64,000 nucleotides of DNA, taken from assembly GCF_018143015.1 (NCBI RefSeq), contig NC_054741.1, positions 8,132,683 to 8,196,682 of the forward strand. The letters are read 5' to 3'. Under the pieces are notes generated by a model. That model ran no database searches. It was given only the letters and a program-made list of their open reading frames with translations, and had not been told where the DNA came from. The stretch is from Lytechinus variegatus (Eukaryota; Echinodermata; Echinoidea; Temnopleuroida; Toxopneustidae). The translations under genes were made by a program, and so were the position numbers. Below, piece by piece: positions 37,242-48,822 of this stretch (positions are counted from its first letter, which is position 1; every line of letters begins with the position of its first letter).

Positions 37242-37965
37242 AGGACAAGTCCACCCCAACCATTAATTGATTTGAATAGAAATTTAAAAAAAAAACAACA
37301 AGCACAACACTGAAAATTATATCAAAATCGGATGTAAAATAAGAAAGTTATATGATATTTTTAAGTTTCGCTTAATTTCACAAAACATCCTGGTCAGTAT
37401 GCAAATGGGGAACTGATGACATCACTCACTCACTATCTTTTGTATTATATGAAATAAGAAATATTCTAAGTTTCTCCTCATTGTCCTGTAACACAAATTT
37501 TTATTTTGCCCTGAACATGTGGAATTGTTTAACATTGTTTAACATTTTATGGTTCATTCAAGTTGGTCCTCATTGTCAAATTTGTAAAAAATGAAATATA
37601 GTATAATTAAAACAATAACAAAAAAAGAAATAGTGAATGGGGGACATCATCGATTCTCTCATTTACATGTGACTAAATTGTGCACAGTGCATGGCGTACC
37701 TAGGATTTTCCACAGGGGGGGGGCACAAATTCGTCAGCCCAAAAATTTGACAAAAAAAGGGGGGCTTCAACCACATAGGATTTCGTATCAGAAAAAAAAA
37801 TTGACAAGCTAAAAAAAAGATGGGGGCAGGGATACGTCCTTTGCATGGGTTGTGACACATCAGGTGGGCAGACTGCCCCCCCCCCGTAGGTACACTAGCG
37901 TGATTGTGCATATAACTATTTTGTAAAAAAAATAAGCGAAACTTTAAAATGTCATGACTTTCTTA
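37242..37965. mobile_element. TTAA-target foldback element interrupted by an hAT-like MITE
   Basis: TTAA at 37238-37241 then AGGACAAGTCCACC. It contains the core near 37320. It is broken by the insertion at 37685-37902, and its right end is missing after 37965. Confidence 0.75.
37685..37902. mobile_element. hAT-like MITE with 8-bp target duplication
   Basis: ATTGTGCA flanks it at 37677-37684 and 37903-37910. Ends CAGTGCATGGCGTACCTAGG and GTAGGTACACTAGCGTG form imperfect inverted repeats next to G and C runs. It lies within a TTAA element and is therefore the younger insertion. Confidence 0.8.
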
Positions 37966-38424
37966 GTTTATTTGACTCCTTTTCCAACCTTAATTAAAGT
38001 AACCTGTTGATGTGCGCATCCATTGAATAACACAACTTTCCGTTTAAGAGATACATGTATTAAACCATTAACGAATCCTTGATCCAAAATTAAATGATTT
38101 TATTAAATAATGATGTGACATAGCCGAGTCAAATGATTTTAGAAATAAATGACTACTAAAAACCCGAATCTAAAGAGAAAGAAGTGTATTCTCATTGCTT
38201 CTACATGCAATATTTCTTTCTTTAGAATAACTTGGTCATCATGCCCATGCAGCTGCTTAAAAAACTACAGTATTCGGTAAAAACTTTTGTATTCTCTTTG
38301 AAAGTGCCTCCAGATACCACTACGGCAAAATATATCTGTAGGTTTTAATAGGTTCTGGATCTTTGCCGTCTTTGAGAGGCTGACAAATCTATACATCCAG
38401 CAAGAGCAGTAGGCTGGCCAACAA

Positions 38425-38613
38425 TAGTTGAGTGAGTGATGTCATCAATTCCTCATTTGCATACCGACTGAGATGTGCATATAACTGTTTTGTGAAATGA
38501 AGCGAAACTTTAAAATGCCATTTTACATCAGATTTTGATGAAATTTTCAGTTATGCTTGTTGAATTTTTCTCTTTTTATTCAAATCAAGTTTTTGTTGGG
38601 GTGGACTTGTCCT
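38425..38613. mobile_element. Right half of a TTAA-target element
   Basis: Ends TTGGGGTGGACTTGTCCT followed by TTAA (38614-38617). The core is present in a single orientation only. Confidence 0.65.
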
Positions 38614-38764
38614 TTAATTTTAAACTTCCTTATTTCCATTTTCATAAAATCCCATACACTCTTTTTCTTTAATTTCAACGGACATTTTTAACTTCATTTT
38701 TTCTATCATTATAGACTATTTGAAAAAAAAACAAAGCAAAAAACAAGTGCACATCTACCAATAA

Positions 38765-38885
38765 TACATATAGCATTTCCATTTATTTGAAAGCAAGATA
38801 AAAGAGCATTAGATTAAATGCTCTGCTCACGGGCATAGGTGCCGCGGCCGGGGATCGAATCCAGGAATTTTCATGTAGAGCCAGG
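38765..38885 (-). mobile_element. 3' part of a tRNA-Leu-like SINE
   Basis: The minus strand has box B (GGATTCGATCCC, 38851-38862) and a GCACC end able to pair with the GGTGC start at the far end of the interrupted copy. A SINE body with AGCATTTAATCTAATGCTC follows. It is separated from its 5' part by the insertion at 38886-40664. Confidence 0.6.
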
Positions 38886-40664
38886 CATGGGTGTCGATCA
38901 GTAATCTTGGTTGGGGGGGATGATCGACACAAAAGTTCTTGTGGATGGGGATCTTTCAACATTACCCCCATTAAAATCACAGGTTAGGACATTTGCGAGT
39001 GATTGATATGCATGGTGTTGTATACTGTACTTATATAGTTTTTTTTTTAATTCAATTTGTGTTACAAGTAAGCCTATTCTAAACTCATACGAAAGAAAAA
39101 AAATGACAAAAATTGTCTGGACCATGTACAAGTGATCTGTTTATTGAGCATATGATGTATACACAGGGGCGTCGATCCATTTTTCAGATTGGGGGCAAAA
39201 TCATGAATCAACGTTCCAAAGGCGCTCGATCACACAAAACGAACAAACTCACCCACACACCCCTACACCCCCACACACATAGGACTATATTATATATATA
39301 TATATATGACTCATGAAAAAGAGACACATATCTCACTCTCACCAACAATGCGAGCGCGAAGCGCGAGCTGAAATTTTTTGTATGACATGAAAACAGGAAA
39401 AATGTACGTGTTTAGTTTTGTTTGTAGTAACTCATGAGGAGGATAGATACATGTACATGTATCTCACTAGAGAGCGAGCTGAAATTTGTTTATATTCTGA
39501 CGTAAAAGCTTGATATTCTAAGCATTTTTGGTACCAAGATGGGTATCTAGAAGACAAGATGCGAGCGCAAAGCGCGAGCTGAAAATTTTGATATTTCGAT
39601 CTGGAAAAAAAAAGACAGTTTAATGGACGCTTTTAATAAAGAACAAGATATGTATCCAACAAAAGATTATTGAAAATCTAAGCGGGAGTTCTTTTGAGGT
39701 AATGAACTGAAAACGGGACATTCTATTCACCTATTTAATCATAAAAAGTATGGGGTTTTGGTCGAGAAATGATGCGAGAGCGAAGCGCGAGCTGAAAATT
39801 TTTATATTCCAATCTGAAAAGCAGACATTTAGAGCACGATTTTAAATCAAAATCGAGTTGGTATCTCAATCTCGCTTGCTGGTTTCAGTGTAGCATTACA
39901 ATCTTACTTTATTTTTTAGTTGCACATGCTTAATTATTGGGAGGGGGGCCAAACGATATGTTCCCCCCAAATATTTTCATTGGTGGGGCGATCGCCCCCC
40001 TGCCCCCCCCCCCCGGATCAACGCCTCTGTGTATACAACTTCTCTCTTAAATCTAACCCGACTGGTTATATTTTTTTCTTAATGCATGATGATAACATGC
40101 AGATTCGGACCAATTAAGACTAGCACAAATTACAAACTGTGTGGCTTCTCGTGCGCCATCGGGCTTACCGTCATTCCATAGAGCTATCACAGTAATAGCT
40201 ATATGGTCATTCCTTAGACTATTTATCTTGCCACCCTTTCACTCCCGTTTATTTTTCCACCCTTTTGAATTAATTGATTTATTAAATTTAATTTATTCAC
40301 CACTGGAGGGATGGAACACCCTATCAACAAAAGTTGTTTTTCATTGGGGTCCTTTTATGTCATGTTTTAAAAATATCATATACATAAACATTTCATTCTT
40401 TTTCATCTTGAACCTCCACCCATCTGTTTAATAGTCCTAAAAAAGAATGTTTTTATGTAATAACAATATACACAAATTGCGAGGGAAACAAACTGATTGA
40501 TGGCATACTATAATCATCACTATAATCATGATCAAACTTCATTTTTTCATCATCATTATTATAATTTTTCTATCCTAAATTATTGGGGGGGATGATAATA
40601 CAGGCCATCCCCCCCACTTGAAATATTGGGGGGGGATATATCCCCCCCGTGATCGACACCCATG
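38886..40664. mobile_element. hAT-like element inserted in a tRNA-Leu-like SINE
   Basis: Ends CATGGGTGTCGATCA and TGATCGACACCCATG match over 15 bases, and GAGCCAGG flanks exactly at 38878-38885 and 40665-40672. It contains the younger element 39164-40029. The remaining sequence shows no transposase. Confidence 0.85.
39164..40029. mobile_element. hAT-like element with GCGAGC motif array, nested
   Basis: CAGGGGCGTCGATCC and GGATCAACGCCTCTG are inverted with two mismatches. TGTATACA flanks exactly at 39156-39163 and 40030-40037. Four GCGAGCGCGAAGCGCGAGC-type motifs occur at about 39349, 39472 (partial), 39560 and 39770. Confidence 0.87.
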
Positions 40665-40700
40665 GAGCCAGGCGCCTTAGACCACTCGGCCACTGCACCC
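40665..40700 (-). mobile_element. 5' part of a tRNA-Leu-like SINE
   Basis: The minus strand reads GTGCAGTGGCCGAGTGGTC then TAAGGCGCC, matching the acceptor, D-arm and box A of tRNA-Leu. The sequence after CCTGGCTC resumes at 38885 on the other side of an inserted transposon. The anticodon stem does not pair well, so this is a SINE head or pseudogene. Confidence 0.6.
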
Positions 40701-40989
40701 CGGACTGCACCTCTGCCTCTAATGCAGGGAATTTTATACTCAACCATCGATATTTTGATTGTCTCGAAATTTAGCTTTCCATAGCCGACATTATGGTAGC
40801 GGATAATTGAAGAAGCGCCAATTTTTTCTCCGAGATTGTTGCAAATTCGGTAAGAAAATTTGTATCTGTTTTTCTTATGTTTTAACAAGTGAATGTAATC
40901 AGTATCTAAATTAGATATTCAGGAACAATTTGAGTATGTTTAATCTTTTTTCTGTCCAAGAAATCGCTCGTACTTTACCATATTCTAAA

Positions 40990-41245
40990 TGCATTGAAGT
41001 AGTGCTTTCGTATATTGTGCGCGTGCTACAGGATACAGTAAAGTACGCGAGAGAGAGAGAAGTGCACTGCAACGGGAACAACAGTGCACAGCGGTACGGA
41101 ACTCTGTGCTCGTCGTGCCGGGGCACTGCCCGGCCCGGGTACTTACTAGACAGCATCGAGTTTCGCTTGGTCTCACTTGTCTCGGCGGCCGCGCGATGGC
41201 GTCGCGTTGTTTGCCTGGCCACACTTAGCCAGGAGGCTTCTAGAG
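40990..41245. promoter_or_regulatory. CpG-rich island, candidate promoter
   Basis: The strongest local rise in CpG in the window (CGGCGGCCGCGCGATGG, CCCGGCCCGGGTAC). A minus-strand donor-like CTA then GTAAGT lies at about 41143. It could serve the plus-strand zinc-finger gene (4 kb downstream), the minus-strand one, or both. No start site can be set from sequence. Confidence 0.3.
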
Positions 41246-41325
41246 AGTAAAAATCATTTACTAACATAGGCTTACTCTCAATGAAGCCAGGTACCGGTAT
41301 TCCAAATCCTATCCATTCATGTGCA

Positions 41326-41610
41326 TGTAGGCCGCCAAAACCTGAAACTTTTGCCCCCTGCTGAGGCTGAGGCGTGAGAATAGTGAGATTTCTACTTCTA
41401 AAAGATTGAGCCTAAATCATGTAAATCATTTACCCTACATCATACATGGGATGCAACTTTATTTCAGACATTTCTACGCCATCAATTTCATTTTTAAACA
41501 AGAATTCATCAAAAAAGTGAGAAAAATATGAGAAGACGGAAGAGACTTGCCCGATGTTTACGCCGCCATCTTCTTCGCCAACGTTACGCAACGCACGTGT
41601 CTGTATCGTA
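41326..41610 (-). repeat. Dispersed repeat with AAGATGGCGGC edge (copy 1)
   Basis: The minus strand reads GAAGATGGCGGCGTAAACATC then GGGCAAGTCTCTTCCGTC and continues leftward. The same series occurs on the plus strand at 58757-58985, so it is a repeat rather than unique promoter sequence. Confidence 0.65.
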
Positions 41611-42465
41611 CATGTAAATGATACTTTTGTTACTGATATTAAAAGTCAAATGACACAGGTCACAGAGATTCAGGCCAACTATATGTGAAGAATCTTATTT
41701 GGTTTAATGCTACTTTGCTAGTTCATAAATTTCTTTTTAACTGTTTAATACCTTAAATCAGAGGAACACAGCAGATATACCGACCATGAAATGGTTGTGC
41801 AGGCAATTATACATTCATTTCGTTATTTTTTTTCGAAAAAAAAATTCTGGTTGATTTTGAATTTATTTTGTAACCATAAAACCCTTAAAAAAATTATAGG
41901 CCTACATTGTTCGAAATGTCTTACTCTACAGAAATATGATAATTTGGTCATAGGGGGCCTATACTGTGATCACAAATGTGAGAAAAAAAATATTTTTCTA
42001 TTCAACGAAAATAACTCTTATGCCTTACACCTAATGGTATTTCTAAGTGCATATTTGGGTTCATTGAGCAATTTACTTTCAGAAAACAATATATACTTTT
42101 ACTATCATAGGGTTTGTACTTAATGAGATAAAGATTTTTGAAGTTAAAAGGCAATGCAAAGCAAGAATCACCATATAACACAAAAGTAGGAGACCTCATA
42201 ACATGACCTGGAATAGTTAAACACTTAAATTCACTATCTTGAATCTCATATTTTCCTATAATAACATGAACATATTTCAGTCTTTATTTTTAGAAATTGA
42301 GGCATAGGAAACTTATTTCTTTGCATTAAAAAGGAAATACATAGCTTCATCAGGACCCCTTAAAAATCTAGTGGTGAAATTTCCAATTTAAGATTTTATA
42401 TCCCTTATTTCCCCTTCACACTAGCTATCCTAACTCCTGTTCCCTTTCGTGTATGATATCCTTAA

Positions 42466-43053
42466 AGGTCAAGTCAACCCCAGGAAAATGCTGACTTGAA
42501 TGAATAGAGAAATATCAAACTAGAATAGTGCTGAAAATTTCATCAAAATCGGATGTAAAATAAGAAAGTTATGACATTTTAAAGTTTTGCTTATTTTTCA
42601 CAAATCAGTGATATGCACAACTAGGTGAGTCAGTCAATGATGTCCATCACTATTTCTTTCGTTTTTTTATTGCTCGAATTATACAATATTTCATTTTTTA
42701 TAGATTTGACAATAAGGACCTACTTGACTGAACCATATACCTGTAGTATTAAACTGCTAATTCTACATGTTTAGGGAGGAATTAATTGTATCACTTGACA
42801 ATAAGGAGAAAATTAGAATATTTTATATTTCATATAATAAAATACAAAAGAAATAGTGAGTGGATGATGTCATAGTCTCCTCATTTGCATACCAGCCAGG
42901 ATGTGCATAAAACTGTTTTGTGAAATTAAGCGAAAATTTAAAGTGTCATAACTTTCTTATTTTACATCCGATTTTGAAGAAATTTTCAGTATTATTCTTG
43001 TTGGATTTTTCCCTTTTTATTCAAATCAACTTTTTGTTTAAGAGGACTTGTCC
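42466..43053. mobile_element. TTAA-target foldback element
   Basis: TTAA at 42462-42465 and 43054-43057; ends AGGTCAAGTCAACC and AGAGGACTTGTCC. Both core copies are present (TTTCATCAAAATCGGATGT at about 42538 and its inverse at about 42965). Confidence 0.83.
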
Positions 43054-43302
43054 TTAAAGATCTAGAACCTCACTCTATCATTTTGCATTTGATAAATTTC
43101 TTTTATTTTCTTCTTACTGTGTATCTTGTTCCTTATGTAATTGTTAACATTAGGTCTATTTTTCATTCAATCTATAATTTTCTGGTGTATTAATACAAGT
43201 CATATCTTGGCTTTTTCACATAGATTTTCTGGCACAACACTTAAGTTTTCTTCTTTTTAGTTTGATGTCATCTACATGTATGTAAAAAAATAAAAATGAA
43301 AT

Positions 43303-43350
43303 AATGCGCCTTTGAATGTCTGTGACAGATATATGGTGCTATACAAATGC
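43303..43350 (+). mobile_element. CR1/L2-like 3' tail remnant
   Basis: ATGCGCCTTTGAATGTC and GGTGCTATACAAATGC resemble the 3' end of L2-type elements. There is no coding remnant. Confidence 0.4.
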
Positions 43351-43410
43351 TGTGCATCATCATGTATTGATTTGTGATTTATTTTTTCTTATCAGATGTT
43401 TTTGTCTCAC

Positions 43411-43587
43411 CAGGGGCTCGTTTCATAAAGCTGTTCATAAGTTACGAATGACTTTACGCTCAACTGGTGACCCTTTCTTGTGCTATAGGATATATCCCTA
43501 TGTAGCTGACTTATGTATAAGAACATGCTCCAGTCGTTCTTATCGTTGTGCATAACTTTACGAACAGCTTTATGAAACACCACCCTG
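43411..43587. mobile_element. Intact TTTCATAAAGCTGTTC MITE
   Basis: 177 bases from CAGGGGCTCGTTTCATAAAG to CTTTATGAAACACCACCCTG. CAGGG ends are hAT-like, but no 8-bp duplication was found. Confidence 0.75.
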
Positions 43588-43608
43588 CATAGCAGAGTGA
43601 GACTACAG

Positions 43609-44665
43609 GTGCCGCTTTTCCGACAGCGGCGGTGGCGGCGTCAACATCAAATCTTAACTGAAGGTTAAGTTTTTGAAATGACAGCTCATGAAACTTGGTC
43701 ATAGGGTTAATCACGTATTACTGAACATCCTGCCTGAGTTTCATGTCACATGACCAAGGTCAAAGGTCATTTAGGCCTTTTTAGGGTCAATGAACTTAGA
43801 CCATGTTGGGGGAATCAACATCAAATTCTTAACCTAAGGTTAAGTTTTTGAAATGTCATCATAACTAAGAAAATATATGAACCTAGTTCATGAAACTTAA
43901 AGATAAGGTTAATCAAGTATCACTGAATATCCTGCATGAGTTTCACATCACATGACCAAGGTCAAAGGTCATTTAGGGTCAATGAACTTTGGCCGAATTG
44001 GGGTTATCTTTTGAATTACCATCATAACTTTGAAAGTTTATGGATCTGAATCATGACACTTGGACATAATAGTAATCGGTATTACTGAACATCCTGTGCA
44101 AATTTCAGGTCACATGATCAAGGTCAAAGGTCATTTAGGGTCAATGAACTTTGGCCAAATTGGGGGTATTTGTTGAATTACCATCATAACTTTGAAAGTA
44201 TGTTGGTCTAGTTCATAAAACTTGGACTTAAGAGTAATCAAGTATCACTGAACATCCTGCCCGCATTTTAGGTCACATGACCAAGGTCAAAGGTCAATGA
44301 ACTTTCGCCATAATGGGGGTATCTGTTGAATTACCATCATAACTGATAGTTTATGGATCTGACTCGTGAAACTTGGACATAAGAGTAATCAAGTATCACT
44401 GAACATCCTGTGCGAGTTTCAGGTCACATGATCAAGGTCAAAGGTCATGTAAGGTCAATGAACTTTGGCAACGTGGGGGGTATTTGTTGAATTACCATCG
44501 TATAGATCTCTGTAAGTGTATTGGTCTAGTTCATAAAATGTGGAAATAAGAGTAACCAAGTATCACTGAACATCTTGTGCGAGTTATAGTAGTTTTCAAA
44601 GTCAGCACTGCTGCTATATTGAATCGCGTGATGCAGGTGAGACCGCCAGAGGCATTCCACTTGTT
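43609..44665 (+). repeat. Dispersed repeat, long copy with five or six internal units
   Basis: It has the same start (GCCGCTTTTCCGACAGCGGC) and end (AGGCATTCCACTTGTT) as 1-320. The interior is a tandem series about 150-200 bases apart, each with GTCACATGACCAAGG..., a DR1 pair, TTAGGGTCAATGAACTT and a TTACCATCATAACTTTGAAA segment. Exact AGGTCAAAGGTCA occurs at 43757, 43959, 44121, 44284 and 44435. Confidence 0.85.
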
Positions 44666-45246
44666 AATTGATTAGGAAATTCGACATTGATTTGTCCCCT
44701 TCTCCCATTACTCTATCTTCTATGCTTTTTTATATCATTATCTTGATATGCAACACTTAAAATAACATTAAAACCAGTAGGGAAAAAGGTGCTTTATTCA
44801 GGGGCCATAAAACAATCAGAGGATAATTTTTACAGGGGGGGGGCCTCCGGTTTTCTCAGCCCATGTTGTTGAGAAATTTAAAAAATACTTGGGTGAAGGG
44901 GAGAGAATTAAAATTGATGGGAAACATTAAGAGTGGGCAATAGATGAATTGAAGAATGAAATTCATTGACAAATGAAGAATTAGAGTTGATGGAAAAACA
45001 GAATAAGTACCGGTAAATTCCATTGTTGTTATGCCTGTGCCAACAGTAGGTGGTTGTCGGAGACATTACAAAAATGAAAAACAAAAGGGCTAAACTGAGT
45101 TTTAAGTCATTAGCTGTGCTCACTGACTGTTGTTGTGGTTACGATCTCTGTATTGAATATTTTCTGAACATGTACAGTATATCTAATTATTATATTTAAT
45201 TATTATATTTTTCTTTAAAGGAAGCTTCAAGGCTACACACATCACC

Positions 45247-45385
45247 ATGGAGACGGAACAAGATGCTCATTTCTGCCTTCGTTGTAACACAGAGATTAAA
45301 GGGTTGATGGCTTACGTATCTCACTGTCAGACTGGATGCTCGCCAGATGATACATCTACAGACGTTCAAGATGCTCAAGATAAAG
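45247..45385 (+). CDS. Coding exon 1 of the 13-finger protein
   Basis: 46 codons plus one base; encodes the N-terminal C2HC finger. The exon itself begins at 45221 after the acceptor TTCTTTAAAG, so at least one untranslated exon lies farther upstream. Donor GT is at 45386-45387. Confidence 0.85.
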
Positions 45386-48300
45386 GTATGTCTGCCACGG
45401 AGGCAAATTTAATGTGTAATTCATGCCATTATGTTTAAAAAACAAAGCCCTCCTATTACATGATCAAATTGTGCAAGCAAGTGAACTGATAGAATCTCAA
45501 CATGAGGTTTTAAATATCTATTACTAAGATGGGCATTATGGGTAATTTCTATTATTAATTAAACATGAAATGGGTGTATTAGTCCCTTTAACCCCTCTTT
45601 CAGATATGCCTTAAAATTCTTGTATATCAATTATTTATGAACTGATAAAATCTTTATTCTAATTTTTTTTCTATTTCAACATCTTATTGTCAAATTGTTG
45701 AAATTATGATTTTTTTTCTTTTAGTAAGTGATTATTTTTCCTCTTTCTTCAATTTTAAGGAAAGGGTGATCCTCAGGAAGATGCAGTGGTAAACGATGCC
45801 AATGCAGAATATGCTGTGATTGATGGAGAACCTATGGCAATAGACCCTCCACATCCCCCTGAAAGCTCGCCAGTGAAACGTGGCAGGAAACGGAAGGTAA
45901 CGTCCCCACAAGCTACCCCTCAGAAAACTCCTGAGCAGAAGCAAATGGAAGAGAGTACTATCGATTCTCCAAGGAGGTCTGGTCGTAGGGGAATTAGGAT
46001 ATCATATGTGGATCTAGTCGCAGGAAAAGACAGGAGCGAAGCCAGAATGTCCAGCGATGATGGCAAAGGAGAGAATGAAAAAATGGGAAGTAAGAAAAAT
46101 AAGGAATCTAAAGCCAAGGAATCTAAAGATAAGGATACCAAGGTCAAGGGTTCCAAAGGCAAAGGGGTAATTGGAAAGGCCAAAACCAAGGAAAGTCCCC
46201 CTCGGAAGGTTGGTAGGCCAAGGAAGATTATCAAAGGAAAAGGGTCAGAAGCAGAAAAAGTAGAAAAGAAAATCAAAGAGGAAGTGGATGAAGATGGATG
46301 GATGGAGAATATAGAACAGTTGAAGCCAGCCGGAGAGGAGGTTGGTGAAGGAAAGAAAAGGGGCACACAAAAACTTGGTCAAATGGTGAAGCTTAGAGCA
46401 TTTAAAGAGAAAAATCAGAAGACCCTGAAAAATAGAAGGGAATTGCAGGCAGCAGCAAAGAAGAAACTTGCAGAAAAGAAGAAGAAAAGGAGTATACGAG
46501 TGGAGAAGAAAGAACAAGATAAAGAACAAGACACAGATGTATCAGATAGCAATGAGGGTGGTGTCCTAGAAGATGTAGCTGCAGTGAATGATGAAGCTGC
46601 AATAACCAATGAAGCTGATCTACCGAATCAACAAGAAGCAAAGATCCTCATTAAAAATGGAAAATTTTATTGCACAGTATGTGGGATCTACTGCACCTCA
46701 AAGAAGAAGATAGACATGCATTGTAGTACCAGAAAGCATATCAAAAGGTTTAAGTTGGGCATTGTTGCACCTGAAGAGGATGAAAAACCACCTCTTGAAG
46801 TTGATGACCAGGATTTGCTTGAATGTACCATTTGTGCATACAGAACTAAGAATGAGGGCCACTTTGCTAGGCATCTTGCTTCCATCAGTCATGCTCAGAA
46901 AAGCGAAGTGGATCTTCATGCTTGTAATAAGTGCCACCGGAAGTATAAAACCGAAGAGGAGCTTCAGAATCATCAAGAATTTCACAGCGTTCCAAGATGT
47001 GGAAAGTGCAAAGAAACTTTTGAAACGGAGGAACTCTTGGAAGAACATCTGGAAGAATCAGGACACAGGGTTGTGCATCGTTGTCCAACATGTGACAAGA
47101 CTTTCTCCAGCAAGGGTAATCTTCGATACCACATGAGGATACACGACCCTGACTGCAGATACACTTGTGATATTTGTGATTATTCTTGTGCACAGTGGGC
47201 GGACATGAAGAAGCACAAGCTACGTCACATGGGAATCAAGCCATTCAAGTGTGGCCTTTGCGAGGCTGAAAGTCTGACCAAGCATGGCATGGAGAGGCAC
47301 ATGAGAACACATCTTATTCGCACCAAGGATTACATCTGTGACATATGCGGCAAAGGGTATTGCGAAGAGTACTTGATGAAGCAGCACAAGTACATGAAAC
47401 ATAACCTTGAGAGACGATTTAAATGTGACTTTGAAGGATGTACCTTTGCTTTCAAGTTCAAATCATCACTGGTAACTCATCAACGTATGCATACTCAAGA
47501 AAAACCTTACCTGTGTACTGAATGTGGATATAAAGCTTCCACCAAGTACGGTCTCACAAAACACATTCGTCTTCATACTGGGGAGAAACCATTCCACTGT
47601 GACTTCCCAAACTGCAATTACAAGTGTCGTCTATCGACGCATCTCAGTCGCCATAAGATCATTCACACAGGGCTTAAGCCCTATCACTGTCCCTTCTGCT
47701 TGTATTCATGTAACAATAAGCAAAACTTGCGGAAGCACCTGCTAAACACAAAATCACACTCTGGCTTGAAAATGTATAGGTGCAAGGTGTGCCCAAGTTA
47801 TGAAACCAATGTCTTCAGAGATTATGTCTACCACATTCGCCAAAACCATGCCGATGATGACAAGTATATCAGTTACTTTGAAGTAGCAGAGAGTGTGACT
47901 AGGAAAAATGAAAATATGGCTGCAGCCTTGAGAGGTGAGGAGAATGTTGCAACAGATTTGATACAGTCGGAAGAAATGATGACCGAGGAGGATCTGCAGT
48001 CTTTCTCGGTAGTGACTGTTGTGCCAGGAAAGAAAGGTGGGAGGAAAAGAAATGTAACCATCATGGATGACAGAGAAGAAGTTCAAAAGAAGTTGGAGCA
48101 GGTGATTTTGGCCCTTGAAGATCATTCTGCTGAGGTAGAGGCCAAGGCAGCAGAAGAATCTCAGGCAACAGAAAAAGCAGAGGAAACAAACATAGTGGAG
48201 GCAGGTAACAGTTCACAGGAGGTGGAAACTGTTGTACCTGTCACAGGCAGTAATCTCGAAGACTTGGTCAGCCTGGCTGCCAAGGAGCTTGGGCTGGGTA

Positions 48301-48560
48301 CAGACGGGGAGACCATCGTCATTGTTCCAGAGGTGGAGAACGAAACGGAGGTCTGCACGACGGAAACAACCGAGGTGATGATACCTGCAGGGGAGGGAGG
48401 GGAAGGTATAACTCAGTTTGTAGTGGAGTTTGATCAGCAAGGTCGATTGGTGACTGAAGAAGACTTGGCAGCAGCTACCTGGCTTCAAACCATGGGAAAC
48501 GTTCAGGATGTCACTGTAGAGATCCAAGAAGAAGCTGCAACAGAAGTAGTTCAAGGGTGA
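45247..48560 (+). CDS. Polydactyl C2H2 zinc-finger protein with AT-hooks, 979 residues, two exons
   Basis: Likely a nuclear DNA-binding regulator. Exon 45247-45385 starts at ATG and ends before donor GTATGT. Exon 45760-48560 follows acceptor TTTTAAG. Phase 1 joins to phase 1 exactly, giving 2,940 nt. The first exon encodes a C2HC finger (C10, C13, H26, C31) like the N-terminal one of ZFP64. Numbering below is from the second exon's GTG at 45786. A basic AT-hook-like patch is at 31-37 and a GRPRK AT-hook at 143-147, with Lys/Glu-rich sequence to 260. Thirteen C2H2 fingers follow, with first cysteines near 296, 347, 380, 405, 433, 461, 489, 518, 547, 577, 605, 635 and 666. Several of these have TGEKP-type linkers. 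The tail is acidic, rich in Glu, Val and Thr. Orthology is unresolved; ZFP64, ZFAT and ZNF407 are candidate relatives. Confidence 0.9.
45760..48560 (+). CDS. Coding exon 2 of the 13-finger protein
   Basis: Begins after AG at 45758-45759 and continues the phase of exon 1 into the long open frame. It contains the AT-hooks, all 13 C2H2 fingers, the acidic tail and the TGA stop. Confidence 0.92.
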
Positions 48561-48816
48561 TTAAAAATAGCATTGAACCTATCCCTCCTCTGATATTGAA
48601 ACTAGTTTAACAATGAATACGTCTCATATTCATGTTTAGATGCCTGTTATGTAAAATATGGGTGATGTAGAGATACAAACAAATCCAGAAAGGAAGAAAT
48701 AAGAAGTAAAAAAATTGTCAGATTATTCTTATACATGTATGAGTAATGATGAGTATGACTATTTGCAAATTGTCTCCATTTTCATCATGCCTTTTGACCT
48801 GAATTTGCAAAAATGA

Positions 48817-48822
48817 AATAAA
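48817..48822 (+). terminator. Polyadenylation signal AATAAA
   Basis: First canonical AATAAA downstream of the 13-finger gene, about 257 bases after its stop. Usage is inferred from position. Confidence 0.45.

Noticed and set aside
40911..41267. Overlapping frames on both strands of the CpG-rich island
   Set aside because: High GC removes stops; no domain or consistent splice structure. Kept only as a candidate promoter.
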